Assembly: GCA_039111635.1 (NCBI GenBank)
Contig: JBCAQO010000012.1
Location: 1,426,001-1,490,000, forward strand
DNA length: 64,000 nt
Direction: 5' to 3'
DNA from: Heterobasidion occidentale
Taxonomy: Eukaryota; Basidiomycota; Agaricomycetes; Russulales; Bondarzewiaceae
The notes beneath the pieces are model-generated. The model did not search any database, was not told the DNA's origin, and saw only the letters and a list, made by a program, of their open reading frames with translations. The position numbers and the translations under genes are program-made. The first letter of the stretch is position 1. Each line of letters starts with the position of its first letter. Below are positions 10,924-21,634 of the stretch, piece after piece.

Positions 10924-12336
10924 TTAATCACTGATGGGTCCGTTGCTTCGTCGTCCGTTAGGCGGTACGTAGCGCTCTCCATCGCTCTGGCGTGATTCTC
11001 CCCTTCTCACGGAAGGGTCCTCACGTTCCACCGAATTACCAGGTTGTGGTACCCGACGGTGGTGGCCATGAGAACTCCCCTCCTCCAATCCTCGATGTAG
11101 TCGCGCATCGTTTCCCACCGGGGATTCTTGCTCGTCTTCATCCTCCATGTCTGCAGCGCGAGTTCGTCTACCTCCTCCACCCATCGGTTTGCGCGGATTT
11201 CCTCGAGACGGGGGAACGCCTCTACGAGGGGAACGACAGTCAGCTATCCCATGCCCTGGTCTTCCGCAATTGTAGCAGGAAAAGGGAGCAGGTCTCTTGC
11301 CATCGTATACACGCTTATTCCGACTGGAGTCTCTTTTGCGAGAGGCATCAATATCCATGTCAACCACCTGGTTGTTCATTCTGCGAGGGGCGGTGGTAGA
11401 GTTATAACGACGAGCTGGTTGGAGGTGAAAGCGGTTGAGGAAGTCGCTTCGGAATGAGGTGGAGTTGGCGAGGATCGCCTTTTGAGCACTTCGGGCTCTT
11501 AAGCGTCCATCTATTTCACAGGCAGTGTTGACCCAATCTTGGATTGTGTCCTTCGGCGGAGTTTCCTTGTCATAGATTTTGTCCATGACCCTCGGGTCAA
11601 GCCCCCTCTGGAAATAAGGAACTTGTTCCCTGTCGGTGATGTCGGCGTCGGCGGCGATAAGGATGAATTGGTTTGAATATTCATCCACCGTCATCTTCCC
11701 CTGAGAGAAAGACATGAGGGCGCTTCGGGCCTTGTCTGTGAGGTTCGTTTCCTTGAACTGGAGTTTAAACCTGACAAGGAAGTCGTCCCAAGTTCCTACG
11801 GTCTTGGGCGGGGTCGCCCCTACTGTCTTCTTTAGGAAGCTCTCTGCCCATACGCCGGCCGTCCCGTATCTCATGCACGAGAGAGCGAGAGAAACTTTGT
11901 CCGAATCCGTCTTGTATCGGTCTGGTTCTGCTATGAAAAGGAGGAGGCAATTCATGATGAATTTCTGTGATTGTGTTCGGTCCCCTTCGAAGTTATCGGG
12001 GAGCTTGAGCTTGCCCCTTCCCGACGAGACGGGGGGGTCTGTAGGATTCGACATAATATTTCGGGTGTTGATCGGTGTTTGAATATTCGAGGATTCGGAC
12101 TCGGATGTTCCTTCTTCTTCCTCCGATGTGTCCGGGATTTCCGGTTCGGGGTTCCTGTACTGGGGTGGTTCTACCCAGTCTTCTTCTGTTTCGTCCCAAG
12201 CCCACTCAGCTTCTGTTCCGTCTTCTCTTGTGAAGAAGTATCGTCCTTCTCGGTACGAGCAGTTATCAAAGTTTGGGGTGCTGGCCGATTGGTGTCGGAG
12301 TAATACCAGCGGTTTTCTCTTTGATGGATAGGACAA
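10924..12336 (-). CDS. gag: Element A gag
   Basis: This 470-aa open frame is the first ORF after the 5' LTR, about 190 bp inside it. The N-terminus is Trp/Glu-rich. A middle region from LPDNFEGDRTQSQKFI to FQRGLD resembles Ty3-type capsid. Near residue 345 a CCHC zinc knuckle, CYNCGRPGHGIADC (C-x2-C-x4-H-x4-C), marks the nucleocapsid. A basic tail follows to the stop at 10924. The protease frame begins about 110 bp further on in a different frame. Gag forms the virus-like particle and packages element RNA. The frame is uninterrupted, so it could still be functional. Confidence 0.88.
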   Translation of the reverse strand: MSYPSKRKPLVLLRHQSASTPNFDNCSYREGRYFFTREDGTEAEWAWDETEEDWVEPPQYRNPEPEIPDTSEEEEGTSESESSNIQTPINTRNIMSNPTDPPVSSGRGKLKLPDNFEGDRTQSQKFIMNCLLLFIAEPDRYKTDSDKVSLALSCMRYGTAGVWAESFLKKTVGATPPKTVGTWDDFLVRFKLQFKETNLTDKARSALMSFSQGKMTVDEYSNQFILIAADADITDREQVPYFQRGLDPRVMDKIYDKETPPKDTIQDWVNTACEIDGRLRARSAQKAILANSTSFRSDFLNRFHLQPARRYNSTTAPRRMNNQVVDMDIDASRKRDSSRNKRVYDGKRPAPFSCYNCGRPGHGIADCRSPRRGVPPSRGNPRKPMGGGGRRTRAADMEDEDEQESPVGNDARLHRGLEEGSSHGHHRRVPQPGNSVEREDPSVRRGESRQSDGERYVPPNGRRSNGPISD

Positions 12337-12512
12337 TTGTTCTGTCGAAGTTGGTTATGAGTTCGTCTAGTGCCTGGTGGAAATCCTAGGCCTAGGTCTT
12401 GCTCCAGGGTGTGTGAAGTAACTCTCTTCGGTGGGGGTCTATGCCACCGATGAGGGTTGTGAGAAAGAGTGTGGCAGCAAGCAGAGTGTGGTGCAAGGTA
12501 GGGGCAAAAGCG

Positions 12513-12522
12513 AGTCTATTCT
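12513..12522 (-). other. Putative self-priming primer-binding site of element A
   Basis: On the minus strand the internal region starts with CT and then AGAATAGACT. No standard tRNA complement (TGG...) is seen next to the LTR. The ten bases are the exact reverse complement of AGTCTATTCT inside the LTR (minus strand, 12762-12753), which sits about 32-34 nt downstream of a TATA box. The same sequence is kept at 22-31 beside the left-edge LTR. This fits Tf1-type self-priming but is inferred from sequence only. Confidence 0.55.
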
Positions 12523-12524
12523 AG

Positions 12525-13176
12525 TGTTACGAACTGCTTGTTCAGTAACCCAAGAGTAACAGGTTCTTCCCTAGGTCGCACAATGGACTGAGTGGTGGGC
12601 GAAGTCTCGACTGTATCAGGCGATGATACAGGAGGGAATAATGATTGGCTCTAAGTTACACAGTGTGAAAACCGCGTAAGAACGAAGAGCTTCGTATTCG
12701 AAGATACGAATGAACGAAAGGTTCTACTGTAGGAAGACAGTAGTAAACGAAGAGAATAGACTGAAGATCCTCAGCCTATTCTATGGGCCTTATATACTAT
12801 ATAGGGTATAGGGTAAGAGTCCGTGTGCTTCTCCAGGTTTCCATCCTAGGAGAGCTGTGGCCGCTGTCTTTCTCATCGGCGCCTACTCTTGTACTTCTCC
12901 AGTCGCACTGATCCATCATGGTGCGACGAGGTGCTTACCCATAAGCCCTAAGCCCATGGCATGTGAATGCCTCCCTTATCACTGTGTGAACTTCATGATC
13001 CTCGTGTCCCTCCAGTATAGCCTTTACCGATGTCTTGAGGAACCATCGGTCTTGTCGGCTCCTAAGGACATGCCAAATACCTTGATGTACGCTCCGTAAT
13101 GGAGCCGCCTAGCATGTGATGCTTGATCCATCGGTTAGACCGGCCGCGAAGGGCCCCGATCGGTCAAGTCATAACA
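12525..13176 (-). repeat. Element A 5' LTR
   Basis: This 652-bp LTR has TGTTACG and CATAACA ends. It carries the predicted promoter and a series of short hairpins: 12611-12631 (CTGTATCA stem), 12656-12679 (imperfect), 12691-12710 (TTCGTAT stem), 12724-12743 (CTACTGT stem, AGGAAG loop) and 12754-12781. The same order is present in the 3' LTR. Confidence 0.95.
12753..12796 (-). promoter_or_regulatory. Predicted core promoter and transcript start of element A
   Basis: Reading the minus strand, TATATAAGG starts at 12796 and the sequence AGTCTATTCT starts at 12762, 34 nt downstream. That spacing is normal for TATA box to transcription start. The predicted first ten transcribed bases are complementary to the primer-binding site. 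The start has not been measured. Confidence 0.5.
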
Positions 13177-13181
13177 GGAAG

Positions 13182-13699
13182 GGAGACGAGTCCAGTGCTT
13201 CGTCAGACCGTGTAAGGAGTTTCTCAGATCTGACAGAGATCACGAAGCGTGGGCTAGGAAGGTAGCCAGACGCCGGGTGCAGTGCAGAGATCGAGTGTAT
13301 TACAGGTGAACGAGCTGAGCTTCTTAGAAGCTCATCTCGGCTATTTACGTACAGAAGTGTCTAGGGCAGGATCAAGATCTGGTCCATGCGCTTCTCAGGT
13401 ACCGAAGTCAACGATCGAGATCCGTAAGCTAGAATACCTCATCGACCTGCCATATAACCAAATATAGTAATCCGATCACTAATGTCCATCCACATCTTCG
13501 ATAGATCAAGAACCAGGAACGGGGGTCAGGAACCAATGTCTGTCCACATCAAGAATCAGGAACTAGAAGTCAGTGTTCATGCGTTAGCATGTAAATGGTA
13601 AGGAGTCATGGAGAGTGGTCCGAGTCTGCAGCAAGTCCGAAGCACTTGACCAGCCCATCCATTCACGTGCGAAGCACGTGTTAGGACGCAGTCCTAACA
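13182..13699 (-). repeat. Element B 3' LTR, inner part (after element A)
   Basis: This 518-bp segment continues the LTR begun at 2049, after the duplicated GGAAG at 13177-13181. It matches 22748-23265 with a few small indels and substitutions, for example GCTAGGAAGG versus GCTAGAAGG and GACGCAGTCC versus GACGTGGTCC. It ends CCTAACA at 13699. Confidence 0.93.
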
Positions 13700-13712
13700 C
13701 TACCCCCTCTCT
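13700..13712 (-). other. Polypurine tract of element B
   Basis: On the minus strand the bases before the 3' LTR read AGAGAGGGGGTAG. This is the expected polypurine primer site and confirms the minus-strand orientation. Confidence 0.7.
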
Positions 13713-15381
13713 ATACAAGTCTTCGGCGCTTGGCGGGTGCACTGATGGTGGGGGCAGGTCTCCTCAGGTGGACTTCGTCGAAGGTGGGGATGTTTTGAGC
13801 GGGATATCCGGTCCAGTTAGCGGTGTCGATTAAATGGTCTAATGCCTGCTTGTGGTACCCGTATTCCTCAGCCGTCCTATCCATCTGTAGACGAAGGCAC
13901 CGGGACTGCATGCGATGCCTATCGTAGTCTTGAAGAAAGCCGCGCGCCGTAACATCCGTTCTTTGGCGAATGCCCGTGATTGGACATCCCACGACGAGAT
14001 GGCCAGCGCGTCCGCATTCCCAGCAGGTACGAGTGGAGGGGTCGGTGGGTGGAGAAGGCGGGAGAGCAGGAGGGGTAGGCCAAACGTTTTCTGAGTCCAT
14101 GGCATCGGCAGGCCATCCCTCTTCAGTTGCGACAGGAATGTCCAGCGACTGGGGGGAGGTTTCGTTGACAACGATAGGATGGGTGAGGTCGTCGCCGAGT
14201 AAGGGGGGGATGGGGACACAGCAGGGGGTGACGGGGGTGGTACCGGTAGCGGCCGAAGTACCTGGCGATCCCGGACGATTTGTTCGGGGTCGTAAGGGGG
14301 ACTGGTGGGCCGCATGAATTCGGCGGTCTCCTCGTTGGTGGGCCGAAAGGGTTCTGCCGCTAGGAGCTCGGGTTCGGTGTCGGCCGGGGGATCGACAGCC
14401 ATGGGTTCTTCCGCGTCAATCTGGTGAAACCCCTGTTCCTGTATATCCGGTTTGGTCATGACCCAGGGCCTAACGTTATCCTCCGGGGTACATCCGCCAG
14501 GCCAGTAGCACGCAATGGGGTGAACCCCTCGACTGTTAAGTGGGAAGGAGTGGGCCGCAGTAGCCCTTTAGGGACGTACTCTTCAATCTCCAGACGTGCT
14601 CCATTATGTCCTGCGAATCGGAACCAGCGGATCGTGTTTTCCTTGTAGCGGATTCGAGTCAGTACGTCAAGCCAGGCGGGTATGGAGTGCGCCTGTATGA
14701 GGATGGAGCTGGTGGTAAAGATCCCTCCCAGTTGGAAATTTACCATGTCGTTGCGGATGGCGGGGAGATTGATCAACCCTTTCATGCAGTAGGAGGTGAC
14801 GGTGAGGTTGGCGAGGAGGATGGCTTGGGTCTGGTTGAGTGGTCCAGAGAAAACCTGATAGGCTTGCGCCCAGACTGCTTGCTGTAAATAGAAAAGGAAA
14901 GCACGGGGGTTCCTCAGGCCAGGCTGGTTTAGAATGATAGGAGCTTCGTCTTCTGCGAGTGTGAGGTGGTAAACACTATTATTCGTCTTCAAGTCCTGGT
15001 AGAGACGGATGTCGTGAAGGGGGTTGGGTATGGCTCGGATTCGGAGGCGAGGTTTTCGTTGTGAATGGCAAAAGCCAACGGAGGAACGGCGATGTGGGGG
15101 TTTGGCATTTCGGCCGGGAAACGGGGAATAACAAATTCTGTAAGAGGATCCGCGACCGGGACGCCTTCCGAGGGGATGTCATCCTCGCTGTCGTAATCCG
15201 AGTCTGTGTCGTCAACGAGCGTGGGTGTGGTAGTAGGCGGGGAGATGGTGCGCAGGATGAAGGGGTTGGGGGAGGAGGTGTTGGAGGCGTGAGGGGAAGC
15301 GGTAGCGGAAGACATTCTGATGTTGCTAAGAATATAGCGGGGGGAGTTGTGTAAGAAGAGGTGTGTGGGGGCAAGGGACAT
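13711..15381 (-). pseudogene. Element B 3' ORF with a second CCHC zinc knuckle, frame-broken
   Basis: After pol, successive frames on the same strand (15381-14989, 14992-14456, 14459-13839, 14100-13711) read as one broken protein. The N-terminus is Ser/Thr/Pro-rich with an acidic patch (DDTDSDYDSEDD). The central part (about 14950-14500) is a non-repetitive globular-looking segment I do not recognise. The C-terminal part has CWECGRAGHLVVGC, a perfect C-x2-C-x4-H-x4-C knuckle, followed by a charged helical tail ending PAKRRRLV, which resembles a nuclear localisation signal. One frame change falls in a CCCCC run near 15020. Another junction has overlapping stop and start (ATGA) near 14459. A nucleic-acid-binding accessory protein is likely from the knuckle, but its role is unknown. 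Confidence 0.6.
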
Positions 15382-15577
15382 TCGAGTTGTAGCTGGGATG
15401 CTGAGGAATGTCTCTGTCCGATGCAGGGTGTCTTTTATACGACGGAGGAGATGCCAATGGTGGCAGCGGCGTGAAGGGATCCGAGGACAAGTGCAATGGC
15501 GATGGAGACAGCGGTGAGAGCAAGAGTCACGACAACGGTGTAAACGGCTACTGTGGATAGAGTGGGGTCGAAAGGGG

Positions 15578-18500
15578 TCATAGCCGTTTGCCTGGCCATG
15601 CCAATCCCCGGTTGGTCTGCTTTTGTAGCTCCTGGTATGCTTGAGTCCGCCAATTAGAGTTGTCCGATCGCTTCTGCTGTAGCTTTGATCGAGACGAGTC
15701 TATATTGGGCTTCTTTGGCTGCGCTTCTCGATCGTTGATCGTCGGTGGTGGCACTTTTGATCGAGGAACCAGGGGCGGCCTCTTTAGCTGCGTCATTCGT
15801 TTGTTGATCTCTTCCATGATCTGGGGGATAGCTAATCCTGTAGCGAGAAGCTTCTTTCCGATCGGATGCTTCTCGAGCTTCTTTCTGATTTGATCTTCTT
15901 CGGCTACTCTGTTGAGTTCTAATTCGATTACCAGGGCCAGAATGGAAGCTTCCATTCCTTTGACTGCCCGAGGGTGCCGGCGGTAGAAGTCTTTTATGGC
16001 TTCTTGTGCGTTAGTGACGTTCGTCGCGGCGTCCCAAGAGTTGTCCGATTCCGGGTAGCCCTTCCATTTGATCAGGTACTGCAGGATCTTCCATCGTCCG
16101 AAGCGTCTAGCTCCGACAATGGCTTCGACTTCGAATTCTTCTTGCCCTTCGATCAGGTCCGGAGCCGGTTTAGGGTAGTTCGGACCATAGACCTTGTTTT
16201 CCTTGTAGGGCGTGAGTCGACTAGCATGGAAGACGTCGTGAATGCGCTTCCAGCTGTTGGGCAGTTTCAACCTGAAGTTGACATTTCCTATGGTGTCAAT
16301 GATTTCAAATGGCCCAAAGCGTTTGGGTCTCAGTTTCTCTGATGGGTGATCGGTGTGGATGTTCTTTCCATCGAGCCATACTTGATCTCCTTTCTTGAAA
16401 GGCGGCAGGTCCGTTCCAAAACGGTCGTGCTGTATCCTCATGGCTTCGGCTGCAATTTCGAGGCTGGCTTGTGCTTCCTTCCTAGCACGTTGCAGAGCTT
16501 CGAGGCGAGCGTCGGCGGTGGGGACGTTGGTGTTTCCGATGATGGCTGGGTAAGCCCGTGGTTGATATCCGTGGAGAAGTTCAAAGGGTGACTTCTGCGT
16601 GGCTGAGTGCTGATGGGTGTTATGGGCATATTCTGCGTAGGGGATTAATCCGGCCCAATCATCCTGTGAAGAGCTGCAAAATGCTCTTAAGTATTGTTCT
16701 AGTTCCTGATTCATTCGTTCTGTAGCACCGTCCGTCTGTGGGTGATAAGCTGTGCTTAAAGCGGATTTGATTCCTAATTCTTTGAGCAGGGCTTGCGCTA
16801 CTTTTGAAGCGAATTGAGTTCCTCTGTCCGATATGATTTTATCTGGCAGTCCATAGCGTCTCCAGGTGTTTTCTAGCAAGATTTTGGCTGTTCCATCAGA
16901 GTCGATGGTTTTCAGGCATGGAGTTATTACTGCAGTTTTGGTGAATCGATCGGTTACTACATGTAGCGAGTCGTATCCGTTTGATTCTGGTAGATCTGTA
17001 ATAAAATCCATGGTTATTGTTCCGAAGGGTCGATCTGGGATTTCCGTTGGTTGTAATGGTACCATGGTAGGATGTGTGTCGTTCTTGGTGGATTGACAGA
17101 TGGCGCATCCTTCCACATATTGGTGACTGTGTTTGATATTCCTGGCCAAGTGAATTCCTGTCCGACTAAGGCTAGAGTTCCTCTTTGTCCTGGATGTCCT
17201 GCTGCTAGATTGTCATGGTTTAGTTTGATGATATCTTGACGAAGTTGTTCGTTCCGAGGAACATATATTTTTCCTCGGTGAAGGACCAATCCTTCTTCTT
17301 CGTTCCATTCTTGTAAACCTTTCTTCATGTTTCGAGGTCCTAAGGTTTTAATCTTGGCTAGGGTTTCTAATAGCCATTCGTCTTTCCTATTTTCTTCAAT
17401 GATTCGTTTCCGGAGGTCGTCGTCTATTATGGTAACGCCTCCTCGTCCAGTTGCCCTAATGTGAAGTATTTGATGAGGGTCCCAACTGTTGTCTGTATTG
17501 ATGGCATTGATTTCTGCGAAAGGTCTTCGGATCTTTTCTGTGTTATTGAAAAGTTTGGGCTCCAAGAGTGTTTCGCCTGAATTGTCAAATTCCACCCCCT
17601 TTTTATGGTCTGGACGCCGTGACAGACCGTCGGATTTATTAGTGACTCCTGCCTTGTGCGTCAACTTGTAGTCGAAACGCGAGAGGTAGAGTGACCATCG
17701 TGCTTGTCGACGGTTTAGTTTCTGGCTTGAACGGAACCATTCAAGGTTCTTGTGGTCCGTCCAGACGTCTACCGGGTGGTCGGCGCCCTCCAGATAGTGT
17801 CGCCAAGCTTCGAAAGCTCGAACGACCGCCAGCAACTCTTTATCGTAGATCGGGTAGTTGCGTTCTGTAGGTGAGAGCGACTTGGAAATATAAGCACATG
17901 GGTGCCATTTTCCATCTTTGGCGACTTGTGATAAAACTGCTCCGGTGGCGAAGTCGGAAGCGTCGCATTCAATGCGAAATGGGTTCCTTGTGTCTGGCAT
18001 AACGAGCACCGGAGATTCTGTAAATATTCGTTTTAGCGTTTGAAACTTCTTCGCATGCTGGTGTCCAATCCCAGGTGCGTTCCTTCTGTGTTAGCTCAAA
18101 TAGCGGTCTTGCTATCTTTGAGTAATCTTTGATAAACCTGCGATAAAAGTTGCAAAAGCCTAAAAATGATTGCACTTCCTTGACTTTTCCAGGGGTTGGC
18201 CAGTCCATAATGCCGGCCACTTTAATCGGGTCCATTTCCAGATGTCCGTGTGATATAACATATCCAAGATAGTCGATCTTCTTCTTGTGGAAGTGGCATT
18301 TCGAGGGTTGTAGGTACAGATCGTTGTCTTGTAAAATCTGTAGAACTTTTCGAACCGTCTTGATGTGGTCGTCCATTGTTTTAGAGAATACTAGGATGTC
18401 GTCCATATAGATTGCCACTTTTCTGGCATAGATGAGGTCTTTGAAGAGTGCGTTCATCATGGTTTGGAATGTTGCCGGCGAGTTGGTTAATCCAAAGAAC

Positions 18501-19888
18501 ATCACCAGAGGTTCGTACATTCCTAAATTGGTGACGAACGCGGCTAGTTTCTCGCTTCCTTCTTTCATGCGTACGTTGTTATATCCTGTATCGACATCCA
18601 TTAGTGAAAAGTATACGGCTTCAGCTAGAAGGTCCAGTAATTCTTGAATAATCGGCAAAGGGTACTTGTTCTTGATCGTGATTTCATTGAGTTTGCGATA
18701 ATCCATTACTGGTCGCAGTTTCCCGTTCTTTTTCTTGATGAAGAAGAATGGGGATGCCATGTGCGATTTGGATTCTCTGATGAATCCTTTCTGGAGGTTT
18801 TCGTCTATGAATTTCTTGAGTTCCACTTGCTCTCCAGGGCTAAGACTGTATAGCTTGGGTTTGAGCGAGTGATCCATTCCTTCTTTGATCTCTATTTTGT
18901 GATCCCAAGGTCGAGAGAGCGGTAGTTGTCCCTTTGGTCGACCTTCGAAAACCTTCCTATAATTCCAGTATTCCTTCGGCACTATTTCTTCGAAGGATAG
19001 TTCGGGTTTCCCTTTAGCAGCTTCTTCTGCAAGTCTTTGCGAGTTGGTGTGCTTTGTTTGTTTCCCTGTCGATGCTTTGGCAGGTTTGCTTCCTTGTGCC
19101 GGTGTGTTGGCGTATGGAAGTTCCGTGGTTTCGACGCGATGTATATCGACGCCTTCTTCGGAGTCGTTGTATAATTCTAATGCCTGTAATGTTCCCGTAT
19201 CCAGGCATCTAACGAGATAGACTCCATCTTCTTCAAGATTCTTGGAGGGAAGTGCCGGAAGTCCGTCACCGTCCTCCGGAACGTCTTCTTCAGCCCATGT
19301 CGGAACCTTATAATTTCTGGTTCGGGCCTTCAGCCGTTCGGCATTCAACCTTCGAGTTGTGAACTCCGGACTTGTAGGTATTGTCCGCGGATGTGGTACT
19401 GTGGTGTTTCCCACTTTCTGGCCTGGTACTGCTTTTCCCGGCTTTTGCACTGGTATTGAGTAGTCGCCCGTTTGCGGTACTGTTTCCATGCGCCATATGC
19501 TTGGTTTAGGACGTCCTGGTTTTCTTGTAGCTCTTTTAGCTTTTACCGGTCCTCCTTTTATTTGGCAGGAGGGCGGGCATCTGGTAAAATGTAGCCCGTA
19601 GGCATGCCAGTCGACTTCTGGGTTATGTTCTAATAACCAGTCGGTTCCTAAAATGACGTCCTCTTTTCCTATTTCCGCGATATAGAATCTTGCTGATTCT
19701 GTATGCGACCCCCCTTTTTCGCCTAGAACCTGTAATTTGAGGTTGGCGAATCGTGTAATAGGTCCTCCTTTGAACTCGGTGTTCTGGACCGTACTGACTG
19801 GGATGGGGGTGGGGGTTTTGTGTGTAGTGATTCGATGTGCTTCTACGAAGCGAGGGTGCATGAAGATTCCAGTGGCTCCACTGTCCAC
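15578..19888 (-). pseudogene. pol: Element B pol: protease, RT, RNase H, integrase, chromodomain
   Basis: The 19888-17969 frame holds the protease active site DSGATG, the conserved LGTDWL, the RT core (FSLMDVDTGYNN, then AIYMDDILVFSK) and the connection domain. A one- or two-base shift near 18047 moves to the frame 18009-17014. That frame contains RNase H (IECDASDFATG, DKELLAV, WTDHKNLEWF) and the start of the integrase zinc domain. A second shift near 17125 leads to 17149-15578 with CAICQSTK and all three integrase acidic residues (TMDFITDL, SDRGTQF, TERMNQE). The GDQVWLDG region and a chromodomain (LIKWKGYPESDNSW) follow. The protein has an unusual Lys-rich C-terminal tail of about 110 residues beyond the chromodomain. 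Another shift separates the gag side from protease near 19890. The catalytic residues look intact, but the copy needs repair of at least two frames. Confidence 0.92.
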
Positions 19889-20089
19889 TAGCCTGTGTAG
19901 CAGCTTTTCTATTCTTGCCTATGAGCATTGTCTCGAGTCGGAGTGATGGTGCACCATGTGATTTCATTTCCGAAAGATACAATACATCTGGATGTCCATG
20001 CTCTTGGTCAGTATCTTTACTGGCCAGAGGAGCGTACCGATTTCCTGCAAGAATCCTACTCTCCACATCCGCTGCCGATGGGAGAGGCC

Positions 20090-21628
20090 TTAAAAATTCT
20101 TCGAGTCGCTAAAGGCTCGAACTTCCTCGATTTCTTCCATACTGAGTCCCATCATCATCTGGCGGATGTGGTTGACTCTGTTTTTTTCTTCTTCGACGTC
20201 TTCATCGTCGAATTGTCCTTCGTCCATTTCTGCTTCGCGCACTGGTCTGCGACGGGGGGGCTGGAATCTTCTCTTGGGTCGAGAAGGGCAGTTGCGCGCC
20301 ATGTGCCCGGGCTTCTTGCAAAAGAAGCACTTGCCTTCTTTGGCAAGTCGATCTCTCTCCGCCAGAGTAAGCTTCTTGAAGCGAGTTCGGACAGCATCGG
20401 CCTCCATTTCCGCTGCATCTACATCCATAGGTTCGTATTGGGGCTCCCTATCGTGCCGTGGGGGTGCCCTTTCGTCGTAAAATGTACGCGGAGTGTAGAT
20501 TTGGAATTTTCCTTTTCGGAGGTCGTATGCTCGGTCCCTTGCAATGCGCATCCTTTCGTGTTTCTTGGCCTTCTCGACTAGTTCTTCCCATGTCCCGTCT
20601 TTAGAAGGATCTTCATAAATTCCTTTTGCCAATTCCCACTTGAGTCCCCGCAGGAAATGGGTCTTCTTGGTTTCTTCGTCTACACTGGCAAGCGCCGCGA
20701 GCTGTTCAAACAGCTGAAGGTAGGTGTTAAATGATTCCTTTCCTTGATTGACTCAGGCCAGTTTGTCGCGAGCATCTGCTTCTTTGTTGAACTCCTCGAA
20801 ATCGGTGGCTATCTTTTTGCGGACGGATGTGTAGCCGACCGTGTCTGCCCAAGTGTATTTGTTCCAATCTTTGAGCGTATTCCTGGCCTGGGTAAAGTTT
20901 CTTGCCCATATCCCTGCTGAGCCTTCCTTCATATATGATAGAGCGTAAGCGATTTTGGCGAATTCGTTTGCATAATCCTTCTTCCTAGCCAGGAACATCA
21001 GATCAATTTCGTGGAGGAATTGCTCGGTTCGTTTCCTGTTTCCACTGAAGGTGGTGGGTTTGGCCATAGCTGGTCCCTTGGACTCATTACTTCCAGTATC
21101 TGCCGACATTGTATCGGGCTGGGGCTCTGGATCGTTAGGCGGTTCCTGATCTTCACTTGGTGCTTCAAAATACTCCGGTTTGGGGACAAACTCCGGTGTT
21201 GAGGCTCGGAAGTCTTCTTGGGGAGCGGTCTCCTGTAAGGGGGATGTAGCGGGAGTGTTTCTTCTAGAGATTCGATTTCCACTGGCTGTTTCTCTGGGTA
21301 GAGTATGTATGTGTGGTCTTGGCGAGTCACGATGCCGATTTGCCGGTGATTCAGGCTTGTCGAAGGTCTTTCTTGCGACGTAGTCCTCGACCTTAACGAG
21401 GTGTAGGTCGGGTCCTGCGTGGACGATTTCTCCTCCCCAAGCCGCGTATTCGTATTCGCTTTTCCCTTGTTGTTGGAAGAATCCGGTGAGGATTCCCGCG
21501 TAGTAGAAGTGTGCTTTCCTTTCGTCGTAATAAAGTTGATCTTTGTCGACGTCTTCGGGTAAGTCTCCGTAGACTTCCGCTGGGTCTGTTCTATAGCCGG
21601 GAGGGTATCCCGCTGCAACTTCGTCCAT
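20090..21628 (-). pseudogene. gag: Element B gag with one in-frame TGA
   Basis: A single frame runs from ATG at 21628 to the stop at 20090, 512 codons, interrupted only by TGA at 20753-20755. The N-terminus (MDEVAAGYPPGYRTDPAEVYG) and the capsid-like middle (FSGNRKRTEQFLHEIDLMF) lie before the stop codon. After it, the frame continues through helical capsid sequence to the zinc knuckle CFFCKKPGHMARNC and an Arg-rich tail. The protein resumes seamlessly after TGA, so this is a point mutation (for example CGA to TGA) or, less likely, a readthrough codon. The ATG is 6 bases after the ORF0 stop. Confidence 0.85.
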
Positions 21629-21634
21629 TGTTCT

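Larger units (their letters stand above)
2365..13176 (-). mobile_element. Element A: inner Ty3/gypsy chromovirus inserted into the B LTR
   Basis: This is a 10.8-kb LTR retrotransposon on the minus strand, flanked by the 5-bp duplication GGAAG (2360-2364 and 13177-13181). The empty site, with a single GGAAG at 22743-22747, is visible in the unsplit right LTR of element B, which proves the nesting order. Element order is 5' LTR (12525-13176), primer-binding site, gag, pol (protease, RT, RNase H, integrase, chromodomain), a 3' ORF, 2.5 kb of repeat-rich non-coding DNA, polypurine tract, 3' LTR (2365-3015). The two LTRs differ at only three positions, so insertion was recent. Even so, pol is broken by several frame changes. 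Confidence 0.95.

Noticed and set aside
20753..20755. Programmed stop readthrough in gag of element B
   Set aside because: Other lesions in the same element (TAG in ORF0, frameshifts in pol) make simple mutation the better explanation.
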